Assembly: GCA_046047315.1 (NCBI GenBank) | Contig: JBJOID010000062.1 | Span: 50,479 to 114,478 of the forward strand | DNA length: 64,000 nt | DNA from: WGMK01 sp046047315 | Lineage (GTDB): Bacteria; Hydrogenedentota; Hydrogenedentia; Hydrogenedentales; JAEUWI01 | Direction of reading: 5' to 3' | Part shown: in pieces, positions 45,104-53,886 of the stretch | How the letters are laid out: each line of letters starts with the position of its first letter | How positions within the stretch are numbered: the first letter of the stretch is position 1 | The notes under the pieces: generated by a model | The model's database searches: none | The model's input: the letters and a program-made list of their open reading frames with translations, nothing else | What the model was told of the DNA's origin: nothing | Made by a program: the position numbers and the translations under genes

Positions 45104-48007
45104 ATGATGAAGCGCTCCATAGGCATCGCGCTGGCTTGCCTTGCCCTCTTCGCCCCGATGGCCCACGCTGGATACGAACGCGTCAACCAGCCCAACCCGG
45201 ACGACCCCATGGCCGTGCGGATCTATCAGCTGGACAATGGCCTGCTGGTCTACCTGACCGAGAATCACGAGTCGCCGCGCATCTATACCGAGATTGCCGT
45301 GCGTGCGGGCAGCAAGCAGGATCCCGCCGAGTCGACCGGCCTCGCGCACTACCTCGAGCACATGCTCTTCAAGGGCACGGAGAATCTCGGCACGCTGGAT
45401 TACGAGAAGGAGAAGCCCTACCTTCACAAGATTCAGGCCTTGTACCAGGAGCACTTCACCGAGACGGACGAGGAGAAGCGCCGGGAGCTTTACCGCCAAA
45501 TCAACGAGGCCACGGTGGCGTCCTCGCAGTACGCCGTGCCGAACGAGCTGGACCGCATCTACAAGACCATCGGCGGCGCGATGGTGAACGCGCACACATG
45601 GCACGAGGAGACCGTCTACAAGGTGGACCTGCCCAGCAACCGGCTGGAGCAGTGGGCCGCAATCGAGACCGAGCGTTTCCAGCGGCCTGTCTTCCGGCTC
45701 TTCACACCCGAGCTGGAGGCGGTGTACGAGGAGATGAACCGGGCGCTCGACAACAAGCAGCGCATCATCATGGAAGCCGTGGACAAGCTGCTCTACAAGA
45801 AGCATCCCTACGGCCAGCAGCCCACGCTCGGCAAGGTGGAGCACCTCAAGAACCCGTCGCTCGAGAACATCGGCAAGTATTTCGACACCTATTATGTTCC
45901 CAACAACATGGCGGTGTTTATCAGCGGCTCCTTCAACGCCGACGAGGCGATCAAGGTGATCGACCAGTACTTCTCCCCTTGGAAGCCCAAGCCCGTGCCG
46001 ACCTTTGAGCCGATCGAGGAAGAGCCGCTGAAGGGCCGCGAGTTCGTCGAGGTGTATTACCAGGGCGAAGAGTACGTGATGCTTGGCTTCCGCACCGCGC
46101 CCATCGGGCATGAGGACCGCGAGGCCCTGATGCTCTTCGACATGATCCTCGACAACGCCACGGCGGGGCTGATTAACCTCAACCTGAACCAGCAGCAGCG
46201 CGTGCGCGCGGCGGGTTCCTTCCCGATGTTCAACAACGACTACGGAACGCAATACTTCTGGGGCATCCCCAAGGAAGGCCAGACGCTCGAGGAAGTGGAG
46301 CAGCTTCTGCTTGAGCAGGTGGCCCTGTTGAAGAACGGCGAATTCGACGACTGGATTCTCGACGCCATCGTAAACGACTTCAAGAAGCGCGAGAAGACCG
46401 CGCTTGAGGACAACGTGGCCCGCGTGAACGGCATGCGGGATTCGTGGATCCACTTCATCGACTGGGACGACGCCGTCGGGCAGATCAAGCGCCTCGAGAA
46501 GATCAAGAAAAAAGACATCGTGCGCGTGGCGAACGCCTATTTCGGCGAGAACTATGTGGCCGGATTCCGCCGGGATCAGCAGCACAAGGTGCCGGATATC
46601 CAGAAACCCGAGCTGGCAAAGATTGACATCGATCCCACGCGCCAGTCCAAGTTCGGGGCAGAGATTCTCGCGATGCCGGTCGAGCCCATCGAGCCCGTGT
46701 TCGTGGACCCGGCGAAGGATTATCGCAAGGAGGAAGACGCGCGCGGGCGGGTGCTCTACTACGCCCCGAATCCCATCAACGACGTGTTCACCCTCACCCT
46801 CACGGTGGACTTTGGCAAGCATGAGGACAACAAAATCGGGGTGGCCGTGCCGCTGCTCGACAAGTCCGGCACCAAGGACCTCAGCCCCGAGGCATTGAAG
46901 AAGGAGTGGTACAAGCTCGCCACGGACTTCAGCATATCCGCGGGCGACAACGAGACGAACATCAGCATCAGCGGTCTGGACGAGAACCTCGAGAAATCCG
47001 TTGCGCTGCTGGTGTCGCTGTTGAGGGAGCCTGTGGCCAGCGCCGAAACGCTGGAGCAGATGAAGGCCATCATTCTCAAGGAGCGCGACGACGCCAAGAA
47101 GCAGGCGGAAAGCCTGGCCAGCGCGCTGGTCAACTACAACCGCTTCGGCGCCGATTCGCCCTTCCTGCGCATGCTGCCTTCCGAACAGCTGATGGCGCTC
47201 ACCACCGAAGAGCTCGCCGGGATCATCACCCGCCTGCTCGACTACAAGCACGCCATCAGCTACACCGGCTCGCTGCCGCTTGAAGAGGTCAAGAAGATTC
47301 TCGACAAGCACCTGCCCGTGAACGACGCGCTGCTCGACCCGCCCGCGTACCGCTATCTCCGCGCGCGTGCTCCGCAACAGCAGGAAATCTACTTTATCGA
47401 CAAGGACGTCGCACAGGCGACCATCCGGCTTGAGTTCGGCAGCATGGACTACGACGATGCCTTCAGCCCGGCGATTCAGCTTTTCAACAGCTATTTCGCT
47501 GGAGGCATGGCGGGCCTCGTATTCCAGGAACTTCGCGAGGCGCGTGCCCTCGCCTACTCCGCCGGTGCGCAATACGCCACCGGATACCGGAAGGGCGATC
47601 AAAACCTGATGATCGGCGCGGTGGCCACCCAGGCCGACAAGACGGTGGACGCGACCAAGGCCTTCATCGAATTGCTCGACCAGATGCCCGTTTCGCAGGA
47701 ACGATTCGACCTGGCCCGCGAGTCCATCATCAACAGCTATCGCACCGCCAAGATTGGATTCCGCGACGTGATCGGCGCGGTTCGTTCATGGGAACGCCTG
47801 GGCCTTGAGCCTGATCCGCGCAAGGCGCGCTACGAAGCCATCGGCCAGGCCGGGCTTTCCCTGATGACCGACTTCTACGCGGCCCACATCGCCGGAAAGA
47901 CCAAGCTCATCTCGGTGGTCGGTGACAAGGAAAAGATCGACCTCGGAGCCCTAGGCGGCGTCGCGCCCGTCAAGGAAGTTCCCATCGACGACATCTTTGT
48001 CGACTGA
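45104..48007 (+). CDS. Exported M16-family (pitrilysin/insulinase) zinc protease, double-length
   Basis: 967 residues with a signal peptide ending AHA (about 22). The inverted zinc motif HxxEH is H82-YLE-H86 (HYLEHMLFKGT), with the third ligand probably in ELEAVYEEMNRALDN. It has the four-fold clam-shell size of single-chain M16 proteases: two N-terminal and two C-terminal domains (about 35-500 and 510-960), the second half lacking the zinc motif. It is probably periplasmic and degrades short peptides. GGGAG lies before the ATG. Confidence 0.93.
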   Translation: MMKRSIGIALACLALFAPMAHAGYERVNQPNPDDPMAVRIYQLDNGLLVYLTENHESPRIYTEIAVRAGSKQDPAESTGLAHYLEHMLFKGTENLGTLDYEKEKPYLHKIQALYQEHFTETDEEKRRELYRQINEATVASSQYAVPNELDRIYKTIGGAMVNAHTWHEETVYKVDLPSNRLEQWAAIETERFQRPVFRLFTPELEAVYEEMNRALDNKQRIIMEAVDKLLYKKHPYGQQPTLGKVEHLKNPSLENIGKYFDTYYVPNNMAVFISGSFNADEAIKVIDQYFSPWKPKPVPTFEPIEEEPLKGREFVEVYYQGEEYVMLGFRTAPIGHEDREALMLFDMILDNATAGLINLNLNQQQRVRAAGSFPMFNNDYGTQYFWGIPKEGQTLEEVEQLLLEQVALLKNGEFDDWILDAIVNDFKKREKTALEDNVARVNGMRDSWIHFIDWDDAVGQIKRLEKIKKKDIVRVANAYFGENYVAGFRRDQQHKVPDIQKPELAKIDIDPTRQSKFGAEILAMPVEPIEPVFVDPAKDYRKEEDARGRVLYYAPNPINDVFTLTLTVDFGKHEDNKIGVAVPLLDKSGTKDLSPEALKKEWYKLATDFSISAGDNETNISISGLDENLEKSVALLVSLLREPVASAETLEQMKAIILKERDDAKKQAESLASALVNYNRFGADSPFLRMLPSEQLMALTTEELAGIITRLLDYKHAISYTGSLPLEEVKKILDKHLPVNDALLDPPAYRYLRARAPQQQEIYFIDKDVAQATIRLEFGSMDYDDAFSPAIQLFNSYFAGGMAGLVFQELREARALAYSAGAQYATGYRKGDQNLMIGAVATQADKTVDATKAFIELLDQMPVSQERFDLARESIINSYRTAKIGFRDVIGAVRSWERLGLEPDPRKARYEAIGQAGLSLMTDFYAAHIAGKTKLISVVGDKEKIDLGALGGVAPVKEVPIDDIFVD

Positions 48008-48018
48008 CGCGCTGAACG

Positions 48019-48651
48019 CTAGAAGGTTACCGTCTTTACGGTAACCGTCCAGGGCGACGCGTCCGTGTCGATAACGGTGAAACGCGCGTGGTCGGGTTGT
48101 GGCGCAAGGCAACCCGGCCCAACGAAGAGCGTGTCTTCCACGCGCACATGGAAAGCTTCTTCGCTGCCGCCGCAGAGGACGAGTTGCGCGCCGGCTTCTT
48201 CGCGCAATCGTTGGAATCGCGACGGCGGCGTGTGCTGGTCGAGGATTTCTCCCTGGCTGGAAAGCGACCCGTGGCAGACGAGGATCGAGACTTCCTCGAC
48301 CTTCAGACGCAGCTTCTTGTGCAGGTCGCGCAGGTATTCGAGGCTCGCGCTCGACAGGTGATGATGGGCGCGGCCGAGCGCGTCGAAATCCGCCGGTTCC
48401 ATCTTGCGCCGCAACTGCTCCGATTTCTGCTCGTAGCGCAAGTGCAAGCGGTCGGTTTCTCCCTGCGCCACCTGCACACCCGCGCCTTGAAGCAGCGCAA
48501 CCACGACATCTCCGCCCTCCGGTCCGGCAAGGTTGCCGGTCTGGAGAATGGTCAAAATGCCTTCGGATTCGATCCAATCCAGCGCGGCGCGAAGCGCTTG
48601 CGCCGCTCCCGCGATGTCACCGATGACGGCCAGTTGCATGTCGTTTTCCAT
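48019..48651 (-). CDS. YfcE/MJ0936-type phosphoesterase, degenerate active site
   Basis: 210 residues from the ATG at 48651 (an internal ATG at 48639 gives MQLAVIGD). The overall layout is that of calcineurin-like metallophosphoesterases: VIGDIAGAAQALRAAL, TILQTGNLAG, VCHGSLSS and LCGGSEEAF. The metal-binding motifs are changed: DIHG is DIAG, GDL is GNL and the final GHTH is GGSE. Only one Asp and the CHG remain, so metal binding is doubtful and it may be a nucleotide or signal sensor. It converges on the M16 gene; a 9-bp hairpin at 48025-48046 overlaps its end. Confidence 0.75.
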   Translation of the reverse strand: MENDMQLAVIGDIAGAAQALRAALDWIESEGILTILQTGNLAGPEGGDVVVALLQGAGVQVAQGETDRLHLRYEQKSEQLRRKMEPADFDALGRAHHHLSSASLEYLRDLHKKLRLKVEEVSILVCHGSLSSQGEILDQHTPPSRFQRLREEAGAQLVLCGGSEEAFHVRVEDTLFVGPGCLAPQPDHARFTVIDTDASPWTVTVKTVTF

Positions 48652-48824
48652 TTCGTTGCCCGCAACCCGGCGGGGCGCGGCGGTGGTGTAAAGAATAGCT
48701 AACCTGTTGCGAATGCGCCACTTGCGCGTTTCAGCGCCAGCGCATCTTGGGGCCACCCCGCGATTCGCCTTGCAAATAAAGGGCTTTCCGGGCGCACATT
48801 AAAAAATCGCCTTAAAAATAAGGC

Positions 48825-48853
48825 TTGACAAACGCATGCGCAAAGGTTAGCCA
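48825..48853 (+). promoter_or_regulatory. Weak promoter candidate for HU
   Basis: A perfect -35 TTGACA (48825-48830) lies in an AT-rich patch, but the -10 region 17-18 bases on (TAGCCA/AGCCAT) is poor. The leader to the HU start at 48972 would be about 110 bases. The 48652-48971 gap contains this element and nothing else recognised. Confidence 0.35.
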
Positions 48854-48971
48854 TATAGCACTCGCTGTGACTGAAAAGCGGCGGATGAGCGGTCGGCGCG
48901 CATGGTGCGCGCCCCGGGAGAAACGAGCCCGCCGGTGGGCGGCGGCTACCAACATAGTGGAGGAATGGGAC

Positions 48972-49280
48972 ATGGCATTCAAGAAGGCCAAGGCTACGGA
49001 CAAACCCCTGACCAAGTCGGGCATCATCGACGCGCTGGCGACCGAGACCGGCCTGTCGAAGAAGGACGTGGGTGGTCTGCTGGGCAAGCTGGCGGAGCTG
49101 GCCTACGCGCAGGCGCTGCCGGGCATCACGATCCCGGGCCTGGGCAAGCTGGCGGTGGTGCAGCGCCAGGCGCGCATGGGCCGCAACCCGGCGACCGGCG
49201 AGCAGATCAAGATCCCCGCGAAGAAGGTGCTCAAGTTCCGCATCGCGAAGGCGGCCAAGGACGCCATCGGCACCAAGTAA
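48972..49280 (+). CDS. HU-family DNA-binding protein
   Basis: 102 residues. HU/IHF fold: N-terminal helices (TKSGIIDALATETGLSKKDV) and the DNA-binding arm motif GLGKLAVVQRQARMGRNPATGE, then IKIPAKKVLKFRIAKAAKDA. It bends and compacts the chromosome as a dimer. GGAGG precedes the ATG at 48972; a longer upstream frame has no homology. Followed by a strong terminator (49333-49358), so it is probably monocistronic. Confidence 0.94.
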   Translation: MAFKKAKATDKPLTKSGIIDALATETGLSKKDVGGLLGKLAELAYAQALPGITIPGLGKLAVVQRQARMGRNPATGEQIKIPAKKVLKFRIAKAAKDAIGTK

Positions 49281-49332
49281 TCCGATCGATATCCAGTCGG
49301 CGCGCGCCCCTGCGTGCCTTCTCATCGAGCCA

Positions 49333-49358
49333 GCGGCCCGGCAGTCCTGCCGGGCCGC
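49333..49358 (+). terminator. Rho-independent terminator after HU
   Basis: GCGGCCCGGCA (49333-49343) and TGCCGGGCCGC (49348-49358) form an 11-bp stem with a four-base loop, followed by CTCTTTAT. It lies about 50 bases after the HU stop codon and 58 before the next start. Confidence 0.8.
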
Positions 49359-49416
49359 CTCTTTATCCCGCCGAGGTGTGCTAGACTTTGCGTACAAGTC
49401 GAGCGAGGCCCACCCG

Positions 49417-50433
49417 ATGAAACTCTCCCGTCGTGAATTCGTCAAGTCTTCGGCCGCCTGCGGGCTTGCGCTCGCGGGGGCGGCGGGCGCGGAGCAGGCA
49501 GCCAGCCGCGAGGGAATGCCCTACCGCAAGCTGGGCGCCACGGGGGTGGAGGTCTCCCTGCTCTGCCTTGGCGGCTTCCACATCGGCGTGCCGGAGCTGA
49601 GCGACGACGAGGCCGTGGCCCTGATGCGGCGCGCCGTGGACGAAGGCGTCAACTTCTTCGACAACGCGTGGCAATACCATGACGGCCGCAGCGAGGAGCG
49701 CATGGGCCTGGCCTTGCAGGAGGGCTACCGCGACAAGGTCTTCCTGATGACCAAGCACAAGGGCCGCGATGCGAAGGAGGCGCAGGAGCACCTCGAGGCG
49801 AGCCTGCGCCGCATGCGCGTGGACGTGATCGATTTGTGGCAGTTTCACGAGATGGTCCACCCGGACCAGCCCCGGCGCGTTTACGAGGAAGGCGCGCTCG
49901 ACTTTGCCATCAAGGCGCGCGACGAGGGCAAGGTGCGATACCTGGGTTTCACGGGACACCATGTGAACGCGACGCACATCGAGATGATGGAGCGTGGTTT
50001 CCCCTGGGACACGGTGCAGATGCCCCTCAACGCCTTCGATTATCATTTCCGCAGCTTCCAGCAGCATGTGCTGCCGCTGGCGCGACAGAAGAACCTGGGC
50101 GTGATTGCGATGAAGACCATGGGCGGCACGCCTGGCGAGTTGCCCAAGACCGGCGCGATTACGCCCGAGGAATGCCTGCGCTACGCGATGAGCCTGCCCG
50201 TGTCTACCGTGTGTTCCGGCATGGATTCGATGGCGGTGCTGGAGAAGAACCTGGCCATCGCGAAGGGCTTCACGCCGATGAGCGACGAGGAACTGGCGGC
50301 GCTGCGCGAGCGGGTTAAGCCGGAAGCGGAGAAGGGCCTGCACGAGGTTTACAAAACCGCGTGGCACCGCGGCCAGATACCCGTGCCCGCGGGTGAGGAC
50401 CAGAATCCCGACCCGGTGCTGGACTTGTTCTGA
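49417..50433 (+). CDS. Aldo/keto reductase, Tat-exported
   Basis: 338 residues. An N-terminal twin-arginine signal, SRREFVKSSA, is followed by a hydrophobic run (about 15-27). The catalytic residues of the AKR barrel appear: DNAWQYHDGR (Asp/Tyr), LMTKHKGR (Lys) and QFHEMVHP (His). Binding of NAD(P)H is expected but the exported location is unusual for an AKR that needs a cofactor; many planctomycete-like Tat AKRs share this. Next to the Nudix gene (four bases). Confidence 0.9.
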   Translation: MKLSRREFVKSSAACGLALAGAAGAEQAASREGMPYRKLGATGVEVSLLCLGGFHIGVPELSDDEAVALMRRAVDEGVNFFDNAWQYHDGRSEERMGLALQEGYRDKVFLMTKHKGRDAKEAQEHLEASLRRMRVDVIDLWQFHEMVHPDQPRRVYEEGALDFAIKARDEGKVRYLGFTGHHVNATHIEMMERGFPWDTVQMPLNAFDYHFRSFQQHVLPLARQKNLGVIAMKTMGGTPGELPKTGAITPEECLRYAMSLPVSTVCSGMDSMAVLEKNLAIAKGFTPMSDEELAALRERVKPEAEKGLHEVYKTAWHRGQIPVPAGEDQNPDPVLDLF

Positions 50434-50436
50434 GCC

Positions 50437-50997
50437 ATGGGCGCCGAGTGGAAAGAGAGTCCCGGCTTCACGCCGCCCCGGCCCATGGAATACAACTACT
50501 GCCCGACCTGCGGGCAGCCGCTGGAGGCCCGCCACGATGGGCAGGACGAGCGGCCGCACTGCGCCCCGTGCCGGCGGTTCTACTACCGCAATCCCATTCC
50601 CGCCGCCTGCTGTTTCGTGATGCGTGACGATGGGGCCTTGCTCTTCGCACGGCGCGCGGTGCAGCCCTGCCTGGGCATGTGGACCCTGCCGGGCGGCTTT
50701 ATTGAGCTCAACGAAACCACCGAGGAGGCCGCGCTGCGCGAGCTCACCGAGGAGACCAACGTGCGCGCCACGCGCGCGCGGCTGGTGGGGGTGAGCACGA
50801 AGCAGAGCCCGGCCTCGGGCGCGGTGATGGTGCTTGGCTACCACATCGAGGACTGGAGCGGCGAGGAGGCGATGCGACCGGACACCGACGCGTCGGAGCT
50901 GCGCTTCTTCTCCCGGCATGAACGCCCGGAGGTGCCCTTCGCAACGCACCAGGAATTGCTGCGGGTATTCGACGCCTGGATGGATGCGCATGCCTAG
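50437..50997 (+). CDS. Nudix hydrolase with N-terminal zinc ribbon
   Basis: 186 residues. A zinc ribbon has paired cysteines CPTC and CAPC (about 22-25 and 46-49). The Nudix box GFIELNETTEEAALRELTEE is nearly perfect (GX5EX7REUXEE), but the final GU is NV, a small deviation. This arrangement resembles ADP-ribose or NADH pyrophosphatases. It follows the aldo/keto reductase by three bases. Confidence 0.9.
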   Translation: MGAEWKESPGFTPPRPMEYNYCPTCGQPLEARHDGQDERPHCAPCRRFYYRNPIPAACCFVMRDDGALLFARRAVQPCLGMWTLPGGFIELNETTEEAALRELTEETNVRATRARLVGVSTKQSPASGAVMVLGYHIEDWSGEEAMRPDTDASELRFFSRHERPEVPFATHQELLRVFDAWMDAHA

Positions 50998-51766
50998 CGC
51001 CTGCTGGCGGGCCTTGCTGGCGGTTTGCTGCCTGCTGCCGCACGCGTTCCTCGCAGCCCAGGAAACGCCGCCGCCGCTGGTCGAGGCGGACCGCTTCGAG
51101 CCGGTGGAGGGGGAAGTCACCGCCCCCCAGCCCCCCGTGCCCGACGACGTGGCGGAGATCCGGCGGGACATCTCGGCCATCAAGCAGGACATTCAGCTGC
51201 TTCAGGAGACGCTGGACCTGATTGTGAACCGGATGATGGCGGACCTCGAGAAGGAGAACGCCCAGCTGCGCGAGGCGCTGCGCGATGCCCAAGCCTTGGC
51301 CCCCGGCGAGGAAGCCGGCTCTGGTGGAGGATTCGTGCCCCGGCCCGAGGCGCTGCTTTTCGACGACGGCGTCGCCATGCCCCCGGCCCCAGAGGCCGCC
51401 CCGCCCGTGCTGCCGGAGGCGTTTTCGTGGGACGTGGTGGCGGAGTGGGGCCGTGATCCCGAGACCGCCGCGCGCCTGGGTAGCGATGTGAGCTCCCTCA
51501 AGGGGATGGTCATCGTGGTGCCGCCGGGCAGCCTGCGCGAGGACGTGGAGCGCCTGGCGCGCGAGTTGCGCAGCGAATACACCGACTATGACAACATCAA
51601 CATCGAGATTTACGACGACCTTGCCGCCGCCGAGAGCTACGCCCAGCGGCAGGTCTCGGACCCCGCGCACCGCGTGGCGAGCATCTCCCGCCACAAGGCG
51701 AGCGGCCGCGACACGATCCTCTACCTGCGGGGAGAGAAGGCCGAGCCGGTGAGCCCGGCGCCTTGA
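50990..51766 (+). CDS. Exported coiled-coil protein of unknown function
   Basis: 258 residues. The start at 50990 (or 50984) overlaps the Nudix stop by eight bases and gives an N-terminal signal (about 5-21, LLAVCCLLPHAFLAA). A coiled coil spans about 50-100 (EIRRDISAIKQDIQLLQETL, LEKENAQLREALRDA). The C-terminal half has a compact alpha/beta part: GMVIVVPPGSLREDVERLARELRSEY, INIEIYDDLAAAESY. Function unknown; the tail resembles short domains used in envelope proteins. Confidence 0.7.
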   Translation: MPSACWRALLAVCCLLPHAFLAAQETPPPLVEADRFEPVEGEVTAPQPPVPDDVAEIRRDISAIKQDIQLLQETLDLIVNRMMADLEKENAQLREALRDAQALAPGEEAGSGGGFVPRPEALLFDDGVAMPPAPEAAPPVLPEAFSWDVVAEWGRDPETAARLGSDVSSLKGMVIVVPPGSLREDVERLARELRSEYTDYDNINIEIYDDLAAAESYAQRQVSDPAHRVASISRHKASGRDTILYLRGEKAEPVSPAP

Positions 51767-51782
51767 CGGCTGGTTGCCCCTG

Positions 51783-51812
51783 TTGACAGCGATGGCCCGT
51801 GAGGCGTTTAAT
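51783..51812 (+). promoter_or_regulatory. Sigma-70 promoter of the Thx gene
   Basis: TTGACA (51783-51788), an 18-base spacer and TTTAAT (51807-51812). The perfect -35 and good -10 suggest strong, independent transcription of the tiny ribosomal protein gene 41 bases downstream. Confidence 0.7.
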
Positions 51813-51853
51813 ACGGGGTCTATCAACCGCTTTTCTGAGCAAGGAGCATTAAC

Positions 51854-51967
51854 ATGGGCAAGGGCGATCTGCGCACGAAGCGCGGCAAGATTCATCGTGG
51901 CACCGCGGGAAAGACCCGCAAGAAGAAGTCGCCGGTGAAGAAGGCCGCCACGACCAAGGCGAACTGA
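51854..51967 (+). CDS. 30S ribosomal protein Thx
   Basis: 37 residues, too short for ordinary gene calling. The N-terminus MGKGDLRTKRGKIHRGTAGK closely matches Thx (bTHX/S31) from Thermus and others, followed by a Lys-rich tail. Thx is a small basic peptide that fills a cavity in the 30S head. AAGGAG is seven bases before the ATG, the promoter is at 51783-51812 and a terminator follows at 51987-52020. Confidence 0.85.
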   Translation: MGKGDLRTKRGKIHRGTAGKTRKKKSPVKKAATTKAN

Positions 51968-51986
51968 GCGATCCCGAATATCAGCA

Positions 51987-52020
51987 AGAAGCGCCGCCAG
52001 CTAGTCCTGGCGGCGCTTCT
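51987..52020. terminator. Bidirectional terminator between Thx and atpC
   Basis: AGAAGCGCCGCCAG (51987-52000) and CTGGCGGCGCTTCT (52007-52020) form a 14-bp perfect stem with a six-base loop, followed by GTTT on the plus strand. It lies 20 bases after the Thx stop and 25 before the atpC stop, serving both convergent transcripts. Confidence 0.85.
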
Positions 52021-52044
52021 GTTTGAATGATGTTGGGGCCGGAA

Positions 52045-52458
52045 TCAGAGGCCGTCGCGCTTGTGGGCCTGAATGCGGGCGAGGGCGCGGGCGATGGCGG
52101 CCTCGGCCAGAAGCAGCTCGTTCTGTTCGGGCTTGGCGTGGATGGCGGCCAGTGCCCGCTTGTGGGCCTGCTCGGCGCGTTCGAGATCGATCTCGCTGCC
52201 GTGCTCGAAACCATCGGCCAGGATGACGACGGCGCTGTCGGCCACTTCGCAGATGCCGCCCGACACGGCGTAGAAGTCGTCCTCGCCGCTCTCCTTCGCA
52301 ATCTGCACCAGCCCGGGACCCAGCGTGGTGAGGAAAGGGGTGTGCCCGGGCATCACGGTGAAGAGCCCTTCCGTGCCCGGAAGGATGACTTCGCTGGCCG
52401 TGATCGCCAGGGGGGCGCGTTCCGGCGCGAGGAAGGTGATGGCGAGCGTGTTGGACAC
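52045..52458 (-). CDS. atpC: ATP synthase epsilon subunit
   Basis: 137 residues. Central-stalk subunit with an N-terminal beta-sandwich (LPGTEGLFTVMPGHTPFLTTLGPG, FYAVSGGICEVADSAVVILAD) and a C-terminal helical pair (ERAEQAHKRALAAI, LAEAAIARALARIQ). It couples rotation of the c-ring to catalysis and can act as a brake. Two bases after atpD, and last gene of the operon. Confidence 0.95.
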   Translation of the reverse strand: MSNTLAITFLAPERAPLAITASEVILPGTEGLFTVMPGHTPFLTTLGPGLVQIAKESGEDDFYAVSGGICEVADSAVVILADGFEHGSEIDLERAEQAHKRALAAIHAKPEQNELLLAEAAIARALARIQAHKRDGL

Positions 52459-52460
52459 GG

Positions 52461-53858
52461 TCAGACTTTTGCCCCCATCTTCTCGGCCTTCGCCACGACT
52501 TCCTCGATGGAGCCGCAGTACAGGAAGGCCTGCTCGGGCAGGGTGTCGTAGTCGCCGTTGAGAATGGCCTTGAAGCTGCGGATGGTCTCTTCGATGGGCA
52601 CGTATTTGCCCTGCATGCCGGTGAAGGCCTCGGCCACGAAGAAGGGCTGCGACAGGAAGCGCTGAATGCGGCGCGCCCGGCGCACGGTCTGCTTGTCTTC
52701 CTCGGAGAGTTCGTCCATGCCGAGGATGGCGATGATGTCCTGCAGGTCCTTGAAGCGCTGGAGGATTTCCTGCACGCCGCGCGCGGTGTTGTAGTGCTCC
52801 TCGCCGAGGATGCGCGGGTCGAGGATGCGGCTGGTCGAGTCGAGCGGGTCCACGGCGGGATAGATGCCCAGCTCGGAAATCTGGCGCGACAGCACCGTGG
52901 TCGCATCGAGGTGCGCGAAGGTGGTGGCGGGGGCGGGGTCGGTCAGGTCGTCCGCCGGCACATACACGGCCTGCACCGAGGTGATCGAGCCCTTCTTGGT
53001 GGTGGTGATGCGCTCCTGCAATTCGCCCATTTCGGTGGCGAGGGTGGGCTGGTAGCCCACGGCGCTGGGCATGCGGCCCAGCAGCGCCGACACCTCGGAG
53101 CCCGCCTGCGTGAAGCGGAAGATGTTGTCGATGAAGAGCAGCACGTCCTGGCCCTGCTCGTCGCGGAAGTACTCGGCGCAGGTGAGGCCGGTGAGAGCCA
53201 CGCGGGCGCGTGCGCCGGGGGGCTCGGTCATCTGGCCATAGATGAGCGCGGCCTTGTCGATAACACCCGACTCCTTCATCTCGAGCCAGAGGTCGTTGCC
53301 TTCGCGCGTGCGCTCGCCCACGCCGGCGAACACGGAATAGCCGCCGTGCTGCTTGGCCACGTTGTTGATCAGCTCCATGATGAGCACGGTCTTGCCCACG
53401 CCGGCGCCGCCGAAGAGGCCGGTCTTGCCGCCCTTCGAATACGGGGCGAGCAGATCGATGACCTTGATGCCGGTCTCGAACATCTGGGTGCTGGTTTCGA
53501 GTTCATCGAAGCGGGGGGCCTCGCGGTGAATCGGGCGGCGTTCGGCGTCGGCCAGCGCGCCCAGGCCGTCCACGGGCTCGCCAATCACGTTAAGGATGCG
53601 GCCGAGCACCGCCTCGCCCACGGGCGTGCTGATGTAGGCGCCGGTGTCCTTCACGGCTGCGCCGCGCACCAGGCCGTCGGTGCTGTCCATGGCGATGGCG
53701 CGCACGGTGTTCTCGCCCAGGTGCTGCGCCACTTCGAGAACCAGCCGTCCGCCGGGGCGCTCAATCTCGAGGGCGTTGTAGACCGGCGGCAACTGGCCGG
53801 GCTCGAAGCGCACGTCCACCACCGGGCCGATAATCTGTGCGATGGTTCCCTGATTCAT
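52461..53858 (-). CDS. atpD: ATP synthase beta subunit
   Basis: 465 residues, catalytic subunit. Walker A GGAGVGKTVLI, Walker B LFIDNIFRF, the catalytic GERTREGNDLW stretch and the DELSEED motif (MDELSEED) are all complete. The ATG at 53858 has GGAG upstream; a longer N-terminal frame adds no homology. It follows atpG by 28 bases. Confidence 0.97.
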   Translation of the reverse strand: MNQGTIAQIIGPVVDVRFEPGQLPPVYNALEIERPGGRLVLEVAQHLGENTVRAIAMDSTDGLVRGAAVKDTGAYISTPVGEAVLGRILNVIGEPVDGLGALADAERRPIHREAPRFDELETSTQMFETGIKVIDLLAPYSKGGKTGLFGGAGVGKTVLIMELINNVAKQHGGYSVFAGVGERTREGNDLWLEMKESGVIDKAALIYGQMTEPPGARARVALTGLTCAEYFRDEQGQDVLLFIDNIFRFTQAGSEVSALLGRMPSAVGYQPTLATEMGELQERITTTKKGSITSVQAVYVPADDLTDPAPATTFAHLDATTVLSRQISELGIYPAVDPLDSTSRILDPRILGEEHYNTARGVQEILQRFKDLQDIIAILGMDELSEEDKQTVRRARRIQRFLSQPFFVAEAFTGMQGKYVPIEETIRSFKAILNGDYDTLPEQAFLYCGSIEEVVAKAEKMGAKV

Positions 53859-53886
53859 CGTCGTCTCCCAAAAAGGGCCGTTCGTG

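Noticed and set aside
45083..47602. 839-residue open frame on the minus strand opposite the M16 protease
   Set aside because: Shadow of the clear M16 gene; no recognisable domain, no ribosome-binding site.
48025..48046. GGTTACCGT...ACGGTAACC hairpin as a terminator of the M16 gene
   Set aside because: It lies within the end of the convergent phosphoesterase coding region and has no U-tract; it may still help but cannot be called.
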